NCBI RefSeq assembly: GCF_008042275.1
Contig: NZ_RDBK01000001.1
Location: forward strand, 162,668 to 202,182
Reading direction: 5' to 3'
Source of the DNA: Streptomyces sp. OR43
Lineage (GTDB): Bacteria > Actinomycetota > Actinomycetes > Streptomycetales > Streptomycetaceae
DNA: 39,515 nucleotides
Part shown: positions 1 to 8,438 of the stretch, piece by piece
Layout of the letters: every line of letters starts with the position of its first letter
Position numbering within the stretch: the stretch's first letter is position 1
Position numbers and translations under genes: made by a program
The notes under the pieces: generated by a model
Databases searched by the model: none
Seen by the model: only the letters and a program-made list of their open reading frames with translations
What the model was told of the DNA's origin: nothing

Positions 1-113
1 CGGGGCCGAAGCGGCCGGGAGGAGGAGCTCCCAGGCTGCCGAGACGGACTCCCGAGCACCGCCGTCCGTGCCGGGCGTCGAAGTGGTCCCCGAAGACGTC
101 ATAAATGTGGACC

Positions 114-142
114 TTAAACCGTACCGCCCGGGCGCCTAGCGT
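114..142 (+). promoter_or_regulatory. Putative leaderless promoter of the EamA gene
   Basis: A -10-like TAGCGT lies at 137-142 and the preferred ATG is at 150, only 7 bases later, so the transcript could begin at or next to the start codon. The -35 side is weak (TTAAAC at 115-120, 16-base spacer). No Shine-Dalgarno sequence precedes the ATG, which fits a leaderless mRNA. Read by eye only. Confidence 0.4.
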
Positions 143-149
143 CGAAGCC

Positions 150-1232
150 ATGAATGTGACCTATCTGCGTGGCGCGTCTCTCGCCGCCTTCGCCTCCGTC
201 CTCGTAGGTGCCTCCTTCACCGCCAACAGCGTCCTAGGCGACTATCCGTACGCCGGCGGCCAGGCGCTGCGCTACGGCCTCGCCGCCCTGCTGCTCCTGC
301 CCCTGCTGAACCGGGCCGGTGAGCCCCGGCCGGCCGACGTGCTCCGTGGGCTCACCGCCAGGCAGTGGGGCAGGCTGGCCCTGCTCGCCGCTGTGGGAAT
401 GGTCGGCTTCAACCTCGCCGTCCTGGCAGCGGAACGCTCCGCGGAGCCGGCTGTTCCGGGCGTGTTCGTCGGATGCGCACCGATCCTGGTAGCCGTCCTC
501 GTGCCACTGGCGGCCGGGCGCAGGCCGACCCGTGCCGTTCTCAGCGCCGCGGCACTGGTCGCGGTCGGCGCGTTCACCGTTCAGGGCTGGGGGCAGACCG
601 ACACGGCCGGCATCGTCTTCTCCGTCGGTGCGCTGGCCGGTGAGGTGGGCTTCGCGGTCATCGCCGTGCCGGTGCTGCGCCCACTCGGGCCCAAGCTGCT
701 GTCCGCCACGGTGTGCGCGATCGCCGCGGCGGAGGCCACGGTCCTGGGCCTGCTGGTCGACGGTGCGGGATTCGTGCGGGTGCCGACGGCCGGCGAGGCG
801 GCCGCGCTGCTGTGGCAGGCCGCTGTGGTGACCGTGATCGGTTTCGTCTGCTGGTACCGCGGGATGCAGCGCATCGGAGCGGAGCGCGCCACGCTGTTGC
901 TCGGGCTGATCCCCGTCGCCGCCGCGCTCACCGCCCCCCTCGTCGGCTCCGGCTCGTACGGCATCGCGCAGGCGGCGGGCAGCTGCCTGGTCGGGGCCGG
1001 CGTGGCGATCGGCTCGGGCGTCCTGAGCCGGCGGGGCTGCGAGCGGGTCGCGGATTCAGCGGCTGGTGTCGAGAATCACCCGGGCCACCAGAGCCGGGTC
1101 GTCGTTCATCGGGACGTGACCGCAGCCGGGGAGCCGGACCAGTCGGGCACCGGGGACGGTGTGCTTGGCCCGGATGCCCTGGCGTCGCAGGAGGAGCCGG
1201 TCTTGGCCACCCCAGGCGATGGTCACCGGTAG
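150..1232 (+). CDS. EamA/DMT-family permease (RhaT/YdcZ-like)
   Basis: An integral membrane protein of the drug/metabolite transporter superfamily, probably an exporter of a small metabolite; the substrate cannot be told. It is rich in hydrophobic helices from the N-terminus (LRGASLAAFASVLVGASF) to a final segment ending near base 1040. There are two five-helix halves, and a GFVCWYRGMQ-type motif opens the second half, as in EamA domains. The ATG at 150 is preferred over an upstream in-frame ATG at 105 because the hydrophobic N-terminus begins there and a -10 box sits 7 bases before it. About 60 C-terminal residues after the last helix are polar and unlike the family. They are encoded antisense to the 3' end of the hydrolase gene at 1056-1886, so the tail looks like read-through past a lost stop codon. 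Confidence 0.8.
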   Translation: MNVTYLRGASLAAFASVLVGASFTANSVLGDYPYAGGQALRYGLAALLLLPLLNRAGEPRPADVLRGLTARQWGRLALLAAVGMVGFNLAVLAAERSAEPAVPGVFVGCAPILVAVLVPLAAGRRPTRAVLSAAALVAVGAFTVQGWGQTDTAGIVFSVGALAGEVGFAVIAVPVLRPLGPKLLSATVCAIAAAEATVLGLLVDGAGFVRVPTAGEAAALLWQAAVVTVIGFVCWYRGMQRIGAERATLLLGLIPVAAALTAPLVGSGSYGIAQAAGSCLVGAGVAIGSGVLSRRGCERVADSAAGVENHPGHQSRVVVHRDVTAAGEPDQSGTGDGVLGPDALASQEEPVLATPGDGHR

Positions 1233-1886
1233 CCCCGGCACGTTGTCGGCGAACCGGACGTTCCTTCCGGCGGTAAGGGTCCGGTGGAAACCCGTCGCCC
1301 GTCGCAGGGCGAGGGTCTCGGACACGGCCGCCTCCGGTGAGCGCCGCCCGGGCCGGGCATAGATGGTGCTGGTCAGGACGGTGCGACCGGCGGCGGTGCG
1401 GGACAGCCGCTCGATGAGGGGAAGCGGCATCGACTCCGCCGCGAGCCGCATGGCGCGGAGGGTGCCGAACGCGTACCGGCGCTCGGGATCCGTCCAGAAG
1501 CCGGCGGGCGAGAGCGCGGTCACCGAGCGTACGAGCTTCGCGCGGCCCAGCTCCAGTGCCAGCAGCCCACCGAGCGAGTTCCCCGCCACGTGCGGACGGT
1601 CCACCCCGATCGCCTCGCAGAAGGTCCCGAGCAGCGGCGCCACGGTCGCCAGGTCGTAGGCCACGTCGTCGGGCAACCCCGGAGAAGCGCCGAAACCGGG
1701 CAGGTCCACGGCGATGACATCCCGCTCCAGGGCCAGGACCGGGATCACCGGGTCCCAGGCCTGCCGGTGGTGTCCGATGCCGTGGAGCAGCAGCAGGGGC
1801 TCACCGGTACCCGACCGCTCGTACGCCACGGACACGGTCTGCGGTCCTCGGGGTGACTCGATGGTGAACGAGACCGTGGTGGCCAT
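1056..1886 (-). CDS. Alpha/beta-fold hydrolase
   Basis: A soluble alpha/beta hydrolase of 276 residues, substrate unknown. The oxyanion-region motif LLLLHGIG is near residues 31-38, the nucleophile elbow is GNSLGG with Ser104, the acid is probably the Asp of WGGQDRLL, and the catalytic His lies in GCGHVPMND near the C-terminus. The catalytic triad is therefore complete. The ATG at 1886 is chosen over an upstream in-frame start at 1955 because GGGAG lies 7 bases before it and homology begins there. The gene is convergent with the EamA gene and overlaps its last 177 bases. Esterase, lactonase and haloperoxidase-like activities are all possible. Confidence 0.85.
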   Translation of the reverse strand: MATTVSFTIESPRGPQTVSVAYERSGTGEPLLLLHGIGHHRQAWDPVIPVLALERDVIAVDLPGFGASPGLPDDVAYDLATVAPLLGTFCEAIGVDRPHVAGNSLGGLLALELGRAKLVRSVTALSPAGFWTDPERRYAFGTLRAMRLAAESMPLPLIERLSRTAAGRTVLTSTIYARPGRRSPEAAVSETLALRRATGFHRTLTAGRNVRFADNVPGLPVTIAWGGQDRLLLRRQGIRAKHTVPGARLVRLPGCGHVPMNDDPALVARVILDTSR

Positions 1887-1952
1887 GGAGTTGCTCCCGG
1901 GTGAGGCGAAACGAGGGGTCCGTGCCAAGCGGCTTAGACATTTCGTCAGCAA

Positions 1953-1981
1953 CAATTACCGCCCGGTAGCCTGTAGTTCAA
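1953..1981 (-). promoter_or_regulatory. Candidate promoter of the alpha/beta hydrolase, with a small palindrome
   Basis: On the minus strand TTGAAC (1981-1976) is followed after 17 bases by TAATTG (1958-1953), an acceptable vegetative-type pair about 70 bases upstream of the hydrolase start. The spacer contains the palindrome TACCG-CC-CGGTA (1957-1968), which could be an operator. The -10 is poor. Confidence 0.35.
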
Positions 1982-2359
1982 GAGGGCGGGGGCGCGAACT
2001 GAACACGCGGGCGGGGCGGCGAGCCGGATTCGCGGCGACAGGCCGGCCGGCCCCTTGCCTCCCGGGCGGATGCTGGGGCGGAGCCGACAGATACGCAGAG
2101 CGGGGCAAAGCGGCCTGAAGAGGCGTGTATCGCCCTTAATGTAAATGAAATTTCCGCATTCTTTGCCGAGCGGCTGATGCGTGGGTTTCCTCGGGCGGCG
2201 TTCCCGGCCGCCCGCACCGGAAGGGTGCCCGGTCAGGCAACGCAGCCCCGCGCACCGTCCCGGACGTGGGGCTTTCGTGCTGCCTGCGCCCCGCCTTCCG
2301 CGAACGTCCTGTGAACGCTGCACGGCGGATCGCCGCTTCACGGGCCCGTGGCCCGAGGA
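1982..2359. other. Intergenic stretch, no gene seen
   Basis: About 380 bases separate the divergent hydrolase and gntR genes. No reading frame here has convincing codon bias or a ribosome binding site. A conspicuous AT-rich patch at about 2136-2166, containing the octamer palindrome GAAATTTC, stands out from the GC-rich surroundings and could bind a regulator or act as an UP-like element. I recognise no RNA gene. Confidence 0.5.
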
Positions 2360-2394
2360 TTGGTCTTGACCAAGGGGGTGCGCCGTCCTATGGT
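2360..2394 (+). promoter_or_regulatory. gntR promoter with dre-like operator
   Basis: TTGACC at 2366-2371 and TATGGT at 2389-2394 are separated by 17 bases, a good vegetative-type promoter. The -35 hexamer lies inside the palindrome TTGGTC-TT-GACCAA (2360-2373). This closely resembles the published DasR-responsive element, whose core is TGGTCTAGACCA. A DasR-like GntR gene starts 72 bases downstream, so autoregulation or DasR control is likely. Confidence 0.65.
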
Positions 2395-2465
2395 CTCAAC
2401 GTTAAGACAGGAACCTTTAATAAATAACGTCGCGGAAAAGCCGCTGGGCGATTGCGGAGGACAGG

Positions 2466-3233
2466 GTGGGGACCACGCAGCTGGAATCGGTGCAGGAGCC
2501 GAAGTACTGGCACCTCAAGACCGTGCTCAGTGAGGCACTCGACTCGGACTTTGCGGTGGGGGAGATCCTTCCCAACGAGCGCGAGCTCGCCGCCCGGTTC
2601 GGCGTCGCCCGGGCCACGCTCCGGCAGGCTCTGGAACAGCTCGAACTCGAAGGCAGGCTCCAACGCCGCCGCGGGGTGGGCACCACCGTTGCCCCGCCGC
2701 GCGTGGGCGTCGCTGTCTCCACCGCTCAGCACGACTGGACCGGGGGCGGCGCTGGTGAGGCCTGGCAGCCGGTCGACTGCCGGACCGCAGCCGCACCGGC
2801 CGCCGTGGCCGGGATGCTCGACGTGGCAGGTGACGAGCCCGTCCACATCGTGCGCAGGATCCGCCTCACACACGGACAGCCGGTCGCGGCAGAACTGTTG
2901 TACGTACCGGCGGCCTCCGTCCCGGACCTCTCGGCGATAGAGACCCCGTCCGGTCCCGCCAGGGCCCGCAGTGTCGTACGTGAACTGCATCGGCTCGGCC
3001 TCGACGGTCAGGACCGTTCCGTGGAGCTCGGCTCGGCACGCGCGGACGACGCCAAGGAGCTCGACCGGCTCCCCGGCGCCCCCGTCCTCGTCGTGACGAC
3101 CCGCTACCTCGCCGCCGGAGGCACGGCCGCGGTCTCCGTCGCCACCTACCGGGCCGACACCTGCCGTCTCACTTTCGGCGACTCGGGCGATCTGGAGATC
3201 AGCCACGACGACCGGACCCGGCAGGCATCCTGA
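2466..3233 (+). CDS. GntR-family (HutC/DasR-like) transcriptional regulator
   Basis: A 255-residue DNA-binding regulator. The N-terminal winged helix-turn-helix covers about residues 15-80; the recognition helix reads GVARATLRQALEQLELEG, close to the DasR pattern. A UTRA-type ligand-binding domain fills about residues 95-245. Proteins of this subfamily usually sense phosphorylated sugars or related metabolites. The GTG start at 2466 is preceded by GCGGAGG at 2454-2460. The gene is convergent with a ROK-family gene and shares a hairpin terminator with it. With the dre-like box upstream, I infer that it is a DasR paralogue in amino-sugar or carbohydrate control. It is not obviously DasR itself. 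Confidence 0.85.
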   Translation: MGTTQLESVQEPKYWHLKTVLSEALDSDFAVGEILPNERELAARFGVARATLRQALEQLELEGRLQRRRGVGTTVAPPRVGVAVSTAQHDWTGGGAGEAWQPVDCRTAAAPAAVAGMLDVAGDEPVHIVRRIRLTHGQPVAAELLYVPAASVPDLSAIETPSGPARARSVVRELHRLGLDGQDRSVELGSARADDAKELDRLPGAPVLVVTTRYLAAGGTAAVSVATYRADTCRLTFGDSGDLEISHDDRTRQAS

Positions 3234-3265
3234 CCGGATGACCGCGCGCCCCCGGCGTGCACCGA

Positions 3266-3294
3266 ACGGCCCGTCGCCTTCAGCGGCGGGCCGT
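3266..3294. terminator. Bidirectional hairpin between gntR and the ROK gene
   Basis: The arms ACGGCCCG and CGGGCCGT are perfectly complementary, with CGC and GCG pairing inside and a short CTTCA loop. The hairpin overlaps the stop codon of the minus-strand ROK gene (3280-3282). It has no T-run, as is usual in Streptomyces. Confidence 0.65.
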
Positions 3295-4437
3295 CACCGT
3301 TCCCTCTACGGCGAACAGCTGCTCCTCCACATGGTCGAGCGCCAGCCGCAGCGCACCCGTGGCCACGGCGGCCTCGCCCAGGAGCGACAGGGCCACCCGA
3401 GGGGGCCGCAGGCAGTAACGGGCCAGTTCACCGCGGAGCGGATCCAGCACCCCGTCCAGTCCGGCGGCCCAGCCGCCGATGACCACCAGCTCCGGGTCGA
3501 GCGCCAGGACCAGTGCCGCCACATCGTGCACCAGACGCTGGATGAACCGTTCGACCGCGGCCTGGGCCTGCTCGTCACCGCGCCGTGCCTTGGCGAACAC
3601 CGCGGCGACCGCATGTTCGTCGAGCGGGTCCAGGGGTGTGTCCGTCGTCGACAGCAGCCTTTCCGGCGTGACGTCACGACCGAGGAGATGCAAGGCACCG
3701 ATCTCGCCGGCCGCGCCGCCGAAACCGCGGTGCAGCCGTCCACCGATGAGGGAACCCGCCCCCGGGCTCAGACCCGCCAGCACGAACACGATGTCATCGG
3801 ACTCCGTGGCCGCACCCTTCCAGTGCTCCGCGACCGCCGCCGCGTTCGCGTCGTTCTCCACGAGCACGGGGCAGCGGAACGAGCGCCTCAGGCGCTCACC
3901 GAGCGCCAGCCCCGTCCAGTCCGGCAGCGCGGTCCCGAGCCGGACGGTGCCGTCCGCCTCCACGATGCCGGGGCTGCCCACACCGACCGCCCGCAGACTG
4001 CTCCGGGCCACGCCGGTCCGCCGGAGGACGTCGGCGACCACGGTCCGCACTTTGTCGAGGCGGTCGTCCGCGCAGGCGGTCTCGGACACCTCGCGCGAGC
4101 CGGCCCCGATGATCCGGCCGTCCAGTCCCGACAACAACGCCGAGACCCGGTGCGGGCCGATCTCGATGCCGAGAAGGTGTCCCGCCTCGGCCCGGAACCG
4201 GAACCTGCGGGCCGGACGCCCTTGACGCCGCGCCTCGGCCCCGTCCGGGGCCGACTCGACGACCAGTCCGGCCTCGAACAGTCCCTCCACGACGCCTTCG
4301 ACCGTGGGCCGGGACAGCCCCGTGATCCGGGTCAGGTCCGTAAGGGTCGGGGATTCCGCGCCCCGGAGGGCGTGCAGCACCACCGCGGAATTGATCCGTC
4401 GCAGCAACGACGGGTCCCCACCGGTCAGCCGGCCCAC
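3280..4437 (-). CDS. ROK-family transcriptional regulator (NagC/XylR type)
   Basis: A 385-residue regulator. A winged helix-turn-helix occupies about residues 10-65 (TRITGLSRPTVEGVVEGL), followed by a ROK sugar-kinase-like domain with the phosphate-binding motif VGVGSPGIV, the base motif LVENDANAAAV and a C-terminal LVVIGG motif. The usual zinc-binding part of ROK proteins, EIGH followed by CxCG, is absent: the sequence reads EIGALHLLGRDVTPE. The GTG start at 4437 has GGGAGGA about 7 bases upstream. The neighbouring GntR gene suggests sugar or amino-sugar control. The acting ligand and targets cannot be read from sequence. Confidence 0.85.
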   Translation of the reverse strand: MGRLTGGDPSLLRRINSAVVLHALRGAESPTLTDLTRITGLSRPTVEGVVEGLFEAGLVVESAPDGAEARRQGRPARRFRFRAEAGHLLGIEIGPHRVSALLSGLDGRIIGAGSREVSETACADDRLDKVRTVVADVLRRTGVARSSLRAVGVGSPGIVEADGTVRLGTALPDWTGLALGERLRRSFRCPVLVENDANAAAVAEHWKGAATESDDIVFVLAGLSPGAGSLIGGRLHRGFGGAAGEIGALHLLGRDVTPERLLSTTDTPLDPLDEHAVAAVFAKARRGDEQAQAAVERFIQRLVHDVAALVLALDPELVVIGGWAAGLDGVLDPLRGELARYCLRPPRVALSLLGEAAVATGALRLALDHVEEQLFAVEGTVTARR

Positions 4438-4536
4438 GGTGTGTCCTCCCAGCTCGTGCGCATGTCAGGCGGATCGTACTCGCTGCCCGGGGACTGGGCG
4501 ACCGTGGGCGGCGAGGCAGTCCGGGAACCACCGGTA

Positions 4537-5187
4537 TCAGCTCGGAGCGACGAATCCGGACTCGTAGGCGGCGATGACCGCCTGGGTACGGTCCCGGGCC
4601 CCCAACTTCGCCAGCACGGCGCTGACATGGGACTTCACCGTCTCGACGCCCACGACGAGCCGGGCCGCGATCTCGGCATTGGACAGCCCGCGGGCCATCA
4701 GACGCAGTACAGCCGCCTCGCGCTCGGTGAGGGAAGCCTGCTTCATGGCCTCCCGCGCCTTGCTCGTACCGTATGCGGCTGCCAGCTGCCTCACCGCGGC
4801 GGGGAAGAGCAGGGACTCGCCCTCCGCCACCAGCCGCACCGCGTGCACGATCTCGGCCGGCCGGGCCCGCTTGAGGAGGAACCCGTCCGCGCCGGCCCGC
4901 AACGCCTCGTAGACGTACTCATCGTTCTCGAAGGTCGTCACCACCAGGATCTTCGGCGGATCGGGTACGGTCCGCAGCACCACCCGCGTCGCTTCGATGC
5001 CGTCCATGAGCGGCATCCGGACGTCCATCGCCACCACATCGGGCCGCAGCTGACGCACCAACGGGATCACCGCGGCGCCGTCACCCGCCTCACCGACCAC
5101 CTCGATGTCGGGCTGGGCTTCCAGAACCGCGCGCAGTCCCGCGCGGACCAGGGGTTCGTCGTCGACGAGAAGAACGGTAACGGGCAT
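4537..5187 (-). CDS. NarL/LuxR-type response regulator
   Basis: A 216-residue two-component response regulator. The receiver domain has the acidic pair in LLVDDEP, the phosphoacceptor Asp in [12 protein letters not shown], the conserved Thr in VVTTFE and the Lys in LLKRA. The C-terminal LuxR helix-turn-helix contains [18 protein letters not shown] and [12 protein letters not shown]. It starts 4 bases after the histidine kinase gene stops, so the two form an operon. The divergent ABC exporter 1.3 kb away is the natural candidate target, as in many Gram-positive kinase/regulator/exporter modules. Confidence 0.93.
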   Translation of the reverse strand: MPVTVLLVDDEPLVRAGLRAVLEAQPDIEVVGEAGDGAAVIPLVRQLRPDVVAMDVRMPLMDGIEATRVVLRTVPDPPKILVVTTFENDEYVYEALRAGADGFLLKRARPAEIVHAVRLVAEGESLLFPAAVRQLAAAYGTSKAREAMKQASLTEREAAVLRLMARGLSNAEIAARLVVGVETVKSHVSAVLAKLGARDRTQAVIAAYESGFVAPS

Positions 5188-5191
5188 CCGG

Positions 5192-6394
5192 TCAGCCTAT
5201 GTGGTGCAGAGGAAGGCTCGCGTGCACCATCCATTCCCCCTTGTACGGTCCCGTTCTGGCACTGCCGCCCAGCAGCGCGGCTCTCTCCCTGATGCCCCTC
5301 AGCCCGCTTCCGCGCCCCATCGGCTCGGCCGGAGCCGCGAGGGAAGTACCTGTCGAACCCATGAACGGATTCGTCACCTCCAGCTCAAGCCGGCCGTCAG
5401 CGACGGTGATGCGGACCCGGACCCGGACTGCGACAGATCCGGAATGGCGCAGGACATTGGTGAGGGCCTCCTGGAGAATGCGATAGCCCTCGCGGGACAC
5501 CGACGCGGGTACCTGTTCCAGGGGACCGGACAGGTCAACATCGACATCGGCTCCGGAACCGCGCGCTGAGTCCAGCAGACGGTCTGCCTCGCTCAGTGAT
5601 GGCTGCTGACTCGACGGCTCACCCGATTCGCGCAGCACTCTCAGCACCCGCTCCAGGTCATCCAGCGCGTCACGGCCCGTCTCCTCGATCGCCGACAGCG
5701 CCCGCTCGGTGAACTCCGGGTCGTGTGCCGCCCGGGCGGCGCCTGCCTGCACGACGGCGACCGTCAGGGCGTGCCCGATCGAATCGTGAAGCTCGCGCGC
5801 TATCCGGTTGCGTTCGAGCAACTGCTCCGTGCGCTCCTCCAACGCGGTCATCCGCTGTTTCCGGGTTGGCCCGAGCAGCCACCGGGCAGCAGCGGTGATG
5901 AGCTCTCCACAGCTCACGACGATGGCGAGCAGCATCACCAGGGGAACCGGGACGAGGAGCGCGGCCCACCAATGCGTGCCCAGCCCTGCGGCGAACCACT
6001 CGGCGCTCGGTTCCGAACCCACCGCCGAGCGGATGAGATCGACCGCCGTGGCCAACAGCCACACCGTCGCCATGCCGGCCAGTGCGGCACAGAGCAGGCG
6101 CACCTCCAGCCAGAGAGACGTCCGCCATCGCTCGGACCACGATGTGGACGGAGCGGCCGAAATCGATGCCCCGGGGTCGCCCCGCTCCGCGGGAGTGAGC
6201 AGCAGCTGCGCCTGGACCCCCTCGGCGAGGCGCATCCCGGGAATCAGCCCCACCAGAGCCGCGAGGACGACGGGCACCCAGGGCGTGTCCATCGAGATGA
6301 ACAGCCAGACACTCACAGCGGCGCCGGGCAGAAGCAGATGCAGCCACCGGGTGTAGGTGACCGGCGTGGTCAACGGGTGGAGGAAGCTGGACAT
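5192..6394 (-). CDS. Membrane histidine kinase (HisKA_3, NarL partner)
   Basis: A 400-residue sensor kinase. Several N-terminal transmembrane helices span about residues 15-190. The dimerisation/phosphoacceptor helix contains [12 protein letters not shown] with the phospho-His, and the ATPase domain has the N-box [12 protein letters not shown] and the glycine-rich [16 protein letters not shown]. The short HisKA_3 helix pairs with LuxR-type regulators, and one is encoded 4 bases downstream. The ATG at 6394 is preferred to an in-frame start at 6532, which would run into the divergent ABC gene. The stimulus is unknown; lipid-active antibiotics or cell-envelope stress are typical for this arrangement. 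Confidence 0.9.
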   Translation of the reverse strand: MSSFLHPLTTPVTYTRWLHLLLPGAAVSVWLFISMDTPWVPVVLAALVGLIPGMRLAEGVQAQLLLTPAERGDPGASISAAPSTSWSERWRTSLWLEVRLLCAALAGMATVWLLATAVDLIRSAVGSEPSAEWFAAGLGTHWWAALLVPVPLVMLLAIVVSCGELITAAARWLLGPTRKQRMTALEERTEQLLERNRIARELHDSIGHALTVAVVQAGAARAAHDPEFTERALSAIEETGRDALDDLERVLRVLRESGEPSSQQPSLSEADRLLDSARGSGADVDVDLSGPLEQVPASVSREGYRILQEALTNVLRHSGSVAVRVRVRITVADGRLELEVTNPFMGSTGTSLAAPAEPMGRGSGLRGIRERAALLGGSARTGPYKGEWMVHASLPLHHIG

Positions 6395-6500
6395 GCTGCC
6401 ATCGTGCCAGCGAGCTCTGCGCAACGGCTCCCCCGCGCGAGGGAGATGATCCACACCGGCGGGGGAGGACCGCTGCCGGCGCGGCGGCCAGGCTGGGGAC
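6395..6500. promoter_or_regulatory. Divergent promoter region, kinase operon versus ABC operon
   Basis: These 106 bases must carry the promoters for both directions. A short inverted repeat, CTCCC with GGGAG, sits at about 6428-6445. No convincing -35/-10 pair could be chosen by eye. It is the likely binding site of the neighbouring response regulator. Confidence 0.4.
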
Positions 6501-7445
6501 ATGACCAGTATCGACGTCAACGAGCTCACCAAGAACTACGGTGCGACCCGTGCCGTGGACCGACTCACGTTCAGCGTGCGGCCCGGCCGGGTCACCGGTT
6601 TCCTCGGGCCGAACGGGGCGGGCAAGTCCACCACCATGCGGCTGGCCCTCGGCCTGGACCGGCCTACGGGCGGCACCGCCACGATCGGCGGGTGCGTATA
6701 TGCGGCTCTGAAAGATCCGCTTCGCCGGGTCGGCGCGCTGCTCGACGCGCAGGCCGCACACGGCTCGCGCACCGCACGCGACCACCTGCTCACTCTGGCG
6801 ACGAGTAATGGCCTGGGACGGGCCCGGGTCGGCGAAGTGCTGGACGAGGCCGGACTCGGTCGCGTCGGGGGCCGGCGGGTCAAGACGTTCTCCCTCGGTA
6901 TGCGTCAGCGTCTCGGGATAGCGGCGGCGCTGCTCGGTGACCCGGAAGTGATCATGCTCGACGAGCCGTCGAACGGGCTGGACCCGGAAGGCATCATCTG
7001 GGTCCGGGAGTTGATGAAGCGGCTGGCGCGGGAGGGCCGCACCGTGCTGGTCTCCAGCCATCTGATGAACGAGACGTCATCCTTCGCCGACCACCTGCTC
7101 GTTCTCGGGCAGGGCCGCCTGCTCATTGACATGCCGATGCAGGAGTTCCTCGACTCCCGGAGCCGGCCGCGGGTGCGAGTGCGGGTGAACACGGACGAAT
7201 CACCCCGGTTCGGCGAGGCTTTGACACGTAAGGGTCACCGGGTCGAGCAGGGCAAGGACGGGCTCTGGACCGTTGAGGCGGCGAGAGCGGCGGAGATCGG
7301 TGCGCTCGCCGCAGCGGAAGGCATTCCTGTTCTTCAGCTCGTGGACGAGCAGGTCACCCTGGAACGGGCCTACCTGGATCTCACCGTGGGTGCCGCGCAG
7401 TTCGGGTCCGCAGCCGACACCCGGACCGCCCGACAGGAGGCATGA
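6501..7445 (+). CDS. ABC transporter ATP-binding protein (BcrA/CcmA type)
   Basis: A 314-residue ATPase of an ABC-2-type exporter. Walker A is GPNGAGKS at residues 36-43, the signature motif is the variant SLGMRQR at about 131-137, Walker B with catalytic Glu is VIMLDEPSNGLD at about 150-161, and the H-loop His is in VLVSSHLMNE. A C-terminal extension of about 100 residues follows the ATPase core, as in DrrA/BcrA-type subunits. The stop overlaps the start of the permease gene in ATGA. Its job is to power export of a drug, lipid or peptide, probably under control of the divergent two-component system. Confidence 0.93.
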   Translation: MTSIDVNELTKNYGATRAVDRLTFSVRPGRVTGFLGPNGAGKSTTMRLALGLDRPTGGTATIGGCVYAALKDPLRRVGALLDAQAAHGSRTARDHLLTLATSNGLGRARVGEVLDEAGLGRVGGRRVKTFSLGMRQRLGIAAALLGDPEVIMLDEPSNGLDPEGIIWVRELMKRLAREGRTVLVSSHLMNETSSFADHLLVLGQGRLLIDMPMQEFLDSRSRPRVRVRVNTDESPRFGEALTRKGHRVEQGKDGLWTVEAARAAEIGALAAAEGIPVLQLVDEQVTLERAYLDLTVGAAQFGSAADTRTARQEA

Positions 7446-8185
7446 TGATGACGGCTACGGCAGTCCTGCGTTCCGAGTGGATCAAGATCAGATCGGTACG
7501 CTCCGTCGTCGGATCCCTGGCAGCCGTCTTCTTCGCCACCATGGCCGTCACGGTTCTCAGCTTCGCCACCGTGGGCCAGGCCGAGGCGGACAAGGCGGAC
7601 GCGGATCTTGTGTTCGGTGCGTTCTACGCGCTGAACTTCGGTCAGATCGCGGCCATCAGCTTCGGAGCCACAGCGATCTCATCCGAATACGTCAACGGCG
7701 CGCTGCGTCTGTCGCTGGCTGCGGTTCCGCGCCGCACTCTCTTCTACACGGTCAAGATGTCGCTCATCGGGGGCGTGGCCCTAGCCGTAGGGCTGGTCAC
7801 CAGCTTCAGCTCATTCCTCGTCGGGCAACTGTTCATGGGGGATCATGCCATCGGGCTGGGAGAACCGGGCGCGCTGAGGGCGGCTGTCGGCAGCGGTATA
7901 TATCTCGCTCTCATGAGTCTCTTCGCCGCCGGGCTGACCGTTCTGTCGCGAAGTGCCGTTGCCGTGCTCAGTCTGCTCATTCCCTTCATCCTGATCGTTT
8001 CGTTCGTCGTCGGCGACGTTGCGGGCGGTGTGGCCGACTATCTGCCCGACCGAGCCGGACAGTTGGTGCTGCACCAGCACCCGGACAGCAGCATCGGACC
8101 CTGGGCGGGGCTTGCGGTGACCGCCGCATGGGCGGGGGCGGCCTCGCTGGCCGGTTGGTGGGCACTGCGACGGCGGGATGCCTAG
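7442..8185 (+). CDS. ABC-2-type transporter permease
   Basis: A 247-residue membrane protein with about six transmembrane helices. The N-terminus is LRSEWIKIRSVRS, typical for ABC-2 permeases that sit beside BcrA-type ATPases, and the motif AISSEYVNGALRLSLAAVPRR matches the conserved coupling region. The start overlaps the ATPase stop, and AGGAGG sits at 7435-7440 just before it. Three consecutive ATG codons (7442, 7445, 7448) are possible starts; the last gives better spacing from the AGGAGG. Substrate unknown. Confidence 0.88.
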   Translation: MMMTATAVLRSEWIKIRSVRSVVGSLAAVFFATMAVTVLSFATVGQAEADKADADLVFGAFYALNFGQIAAISFGATAISSEYVNGALRLSLAAVPRRTLFYTVKMSLIGGVALAVGLVTSFSSFLVGQLFMGDHAIGLGEPGALRAAVGSGIYLALMSLFAAGLTVLSRSAVAVLSLLIPFILIVSFVVGDVAGGVADYLPDRAGQLVLHQHPDSSIGPWAGLAVTAAWAGAASLAGWWALRRRDA

Positions 8186-8438
8186 GACGAGATGGGCCGG
8201 GGGCGATACGCAGGGCGAGGGGAGATGCGTAGGAGGTGGTGCTGGAGAGATGCCTCGCTGGCAAAATCCCCGTCGCGCAGGGGACTCCGGTGTCGGGGTC
8301 GGGGAGGGGGCAGAAAGATGACGCGCGCGTCGGCGGTCGTGTCGGTGGTGGCGACGACACTGCTTGAACGGTGGCTGAAAAACCCTCAAAGGGCAGGGCG
8401 AGGCTTTCGTTGTCAGTGCCGGACGGTTTACTGACGGC
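8186..8438. other. Intergenic stretch, no gene seen
   Basis: About 250 bases follow the ABC permease. One weak inverted repeat, CCCC with GGGG at about 8267-8283, might help to terminate the ABC transcript. The small reading frames here lack a ribosome binding site and family resemblance. No clear promoter for the next gene was found. Confidence 0.4.

Noticed and set aside
1970..2000. A tRNA-like string (TAGTTCAAGAG) in the intergenic region
   Set aside because: No cloverleaf arms could be paired around it.
2181..2369. A short plus-strand frame in the gntR upstream region
   Set aside because: No ribosome binding site and it runs into the dre-like promoter.
3238..5292. A 684-codon plus-strand open frame opposite the ROK and response regulator genes
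   Set aside because: It is antisense to two genes with clear motifs and has no ribosome binding site or domain.
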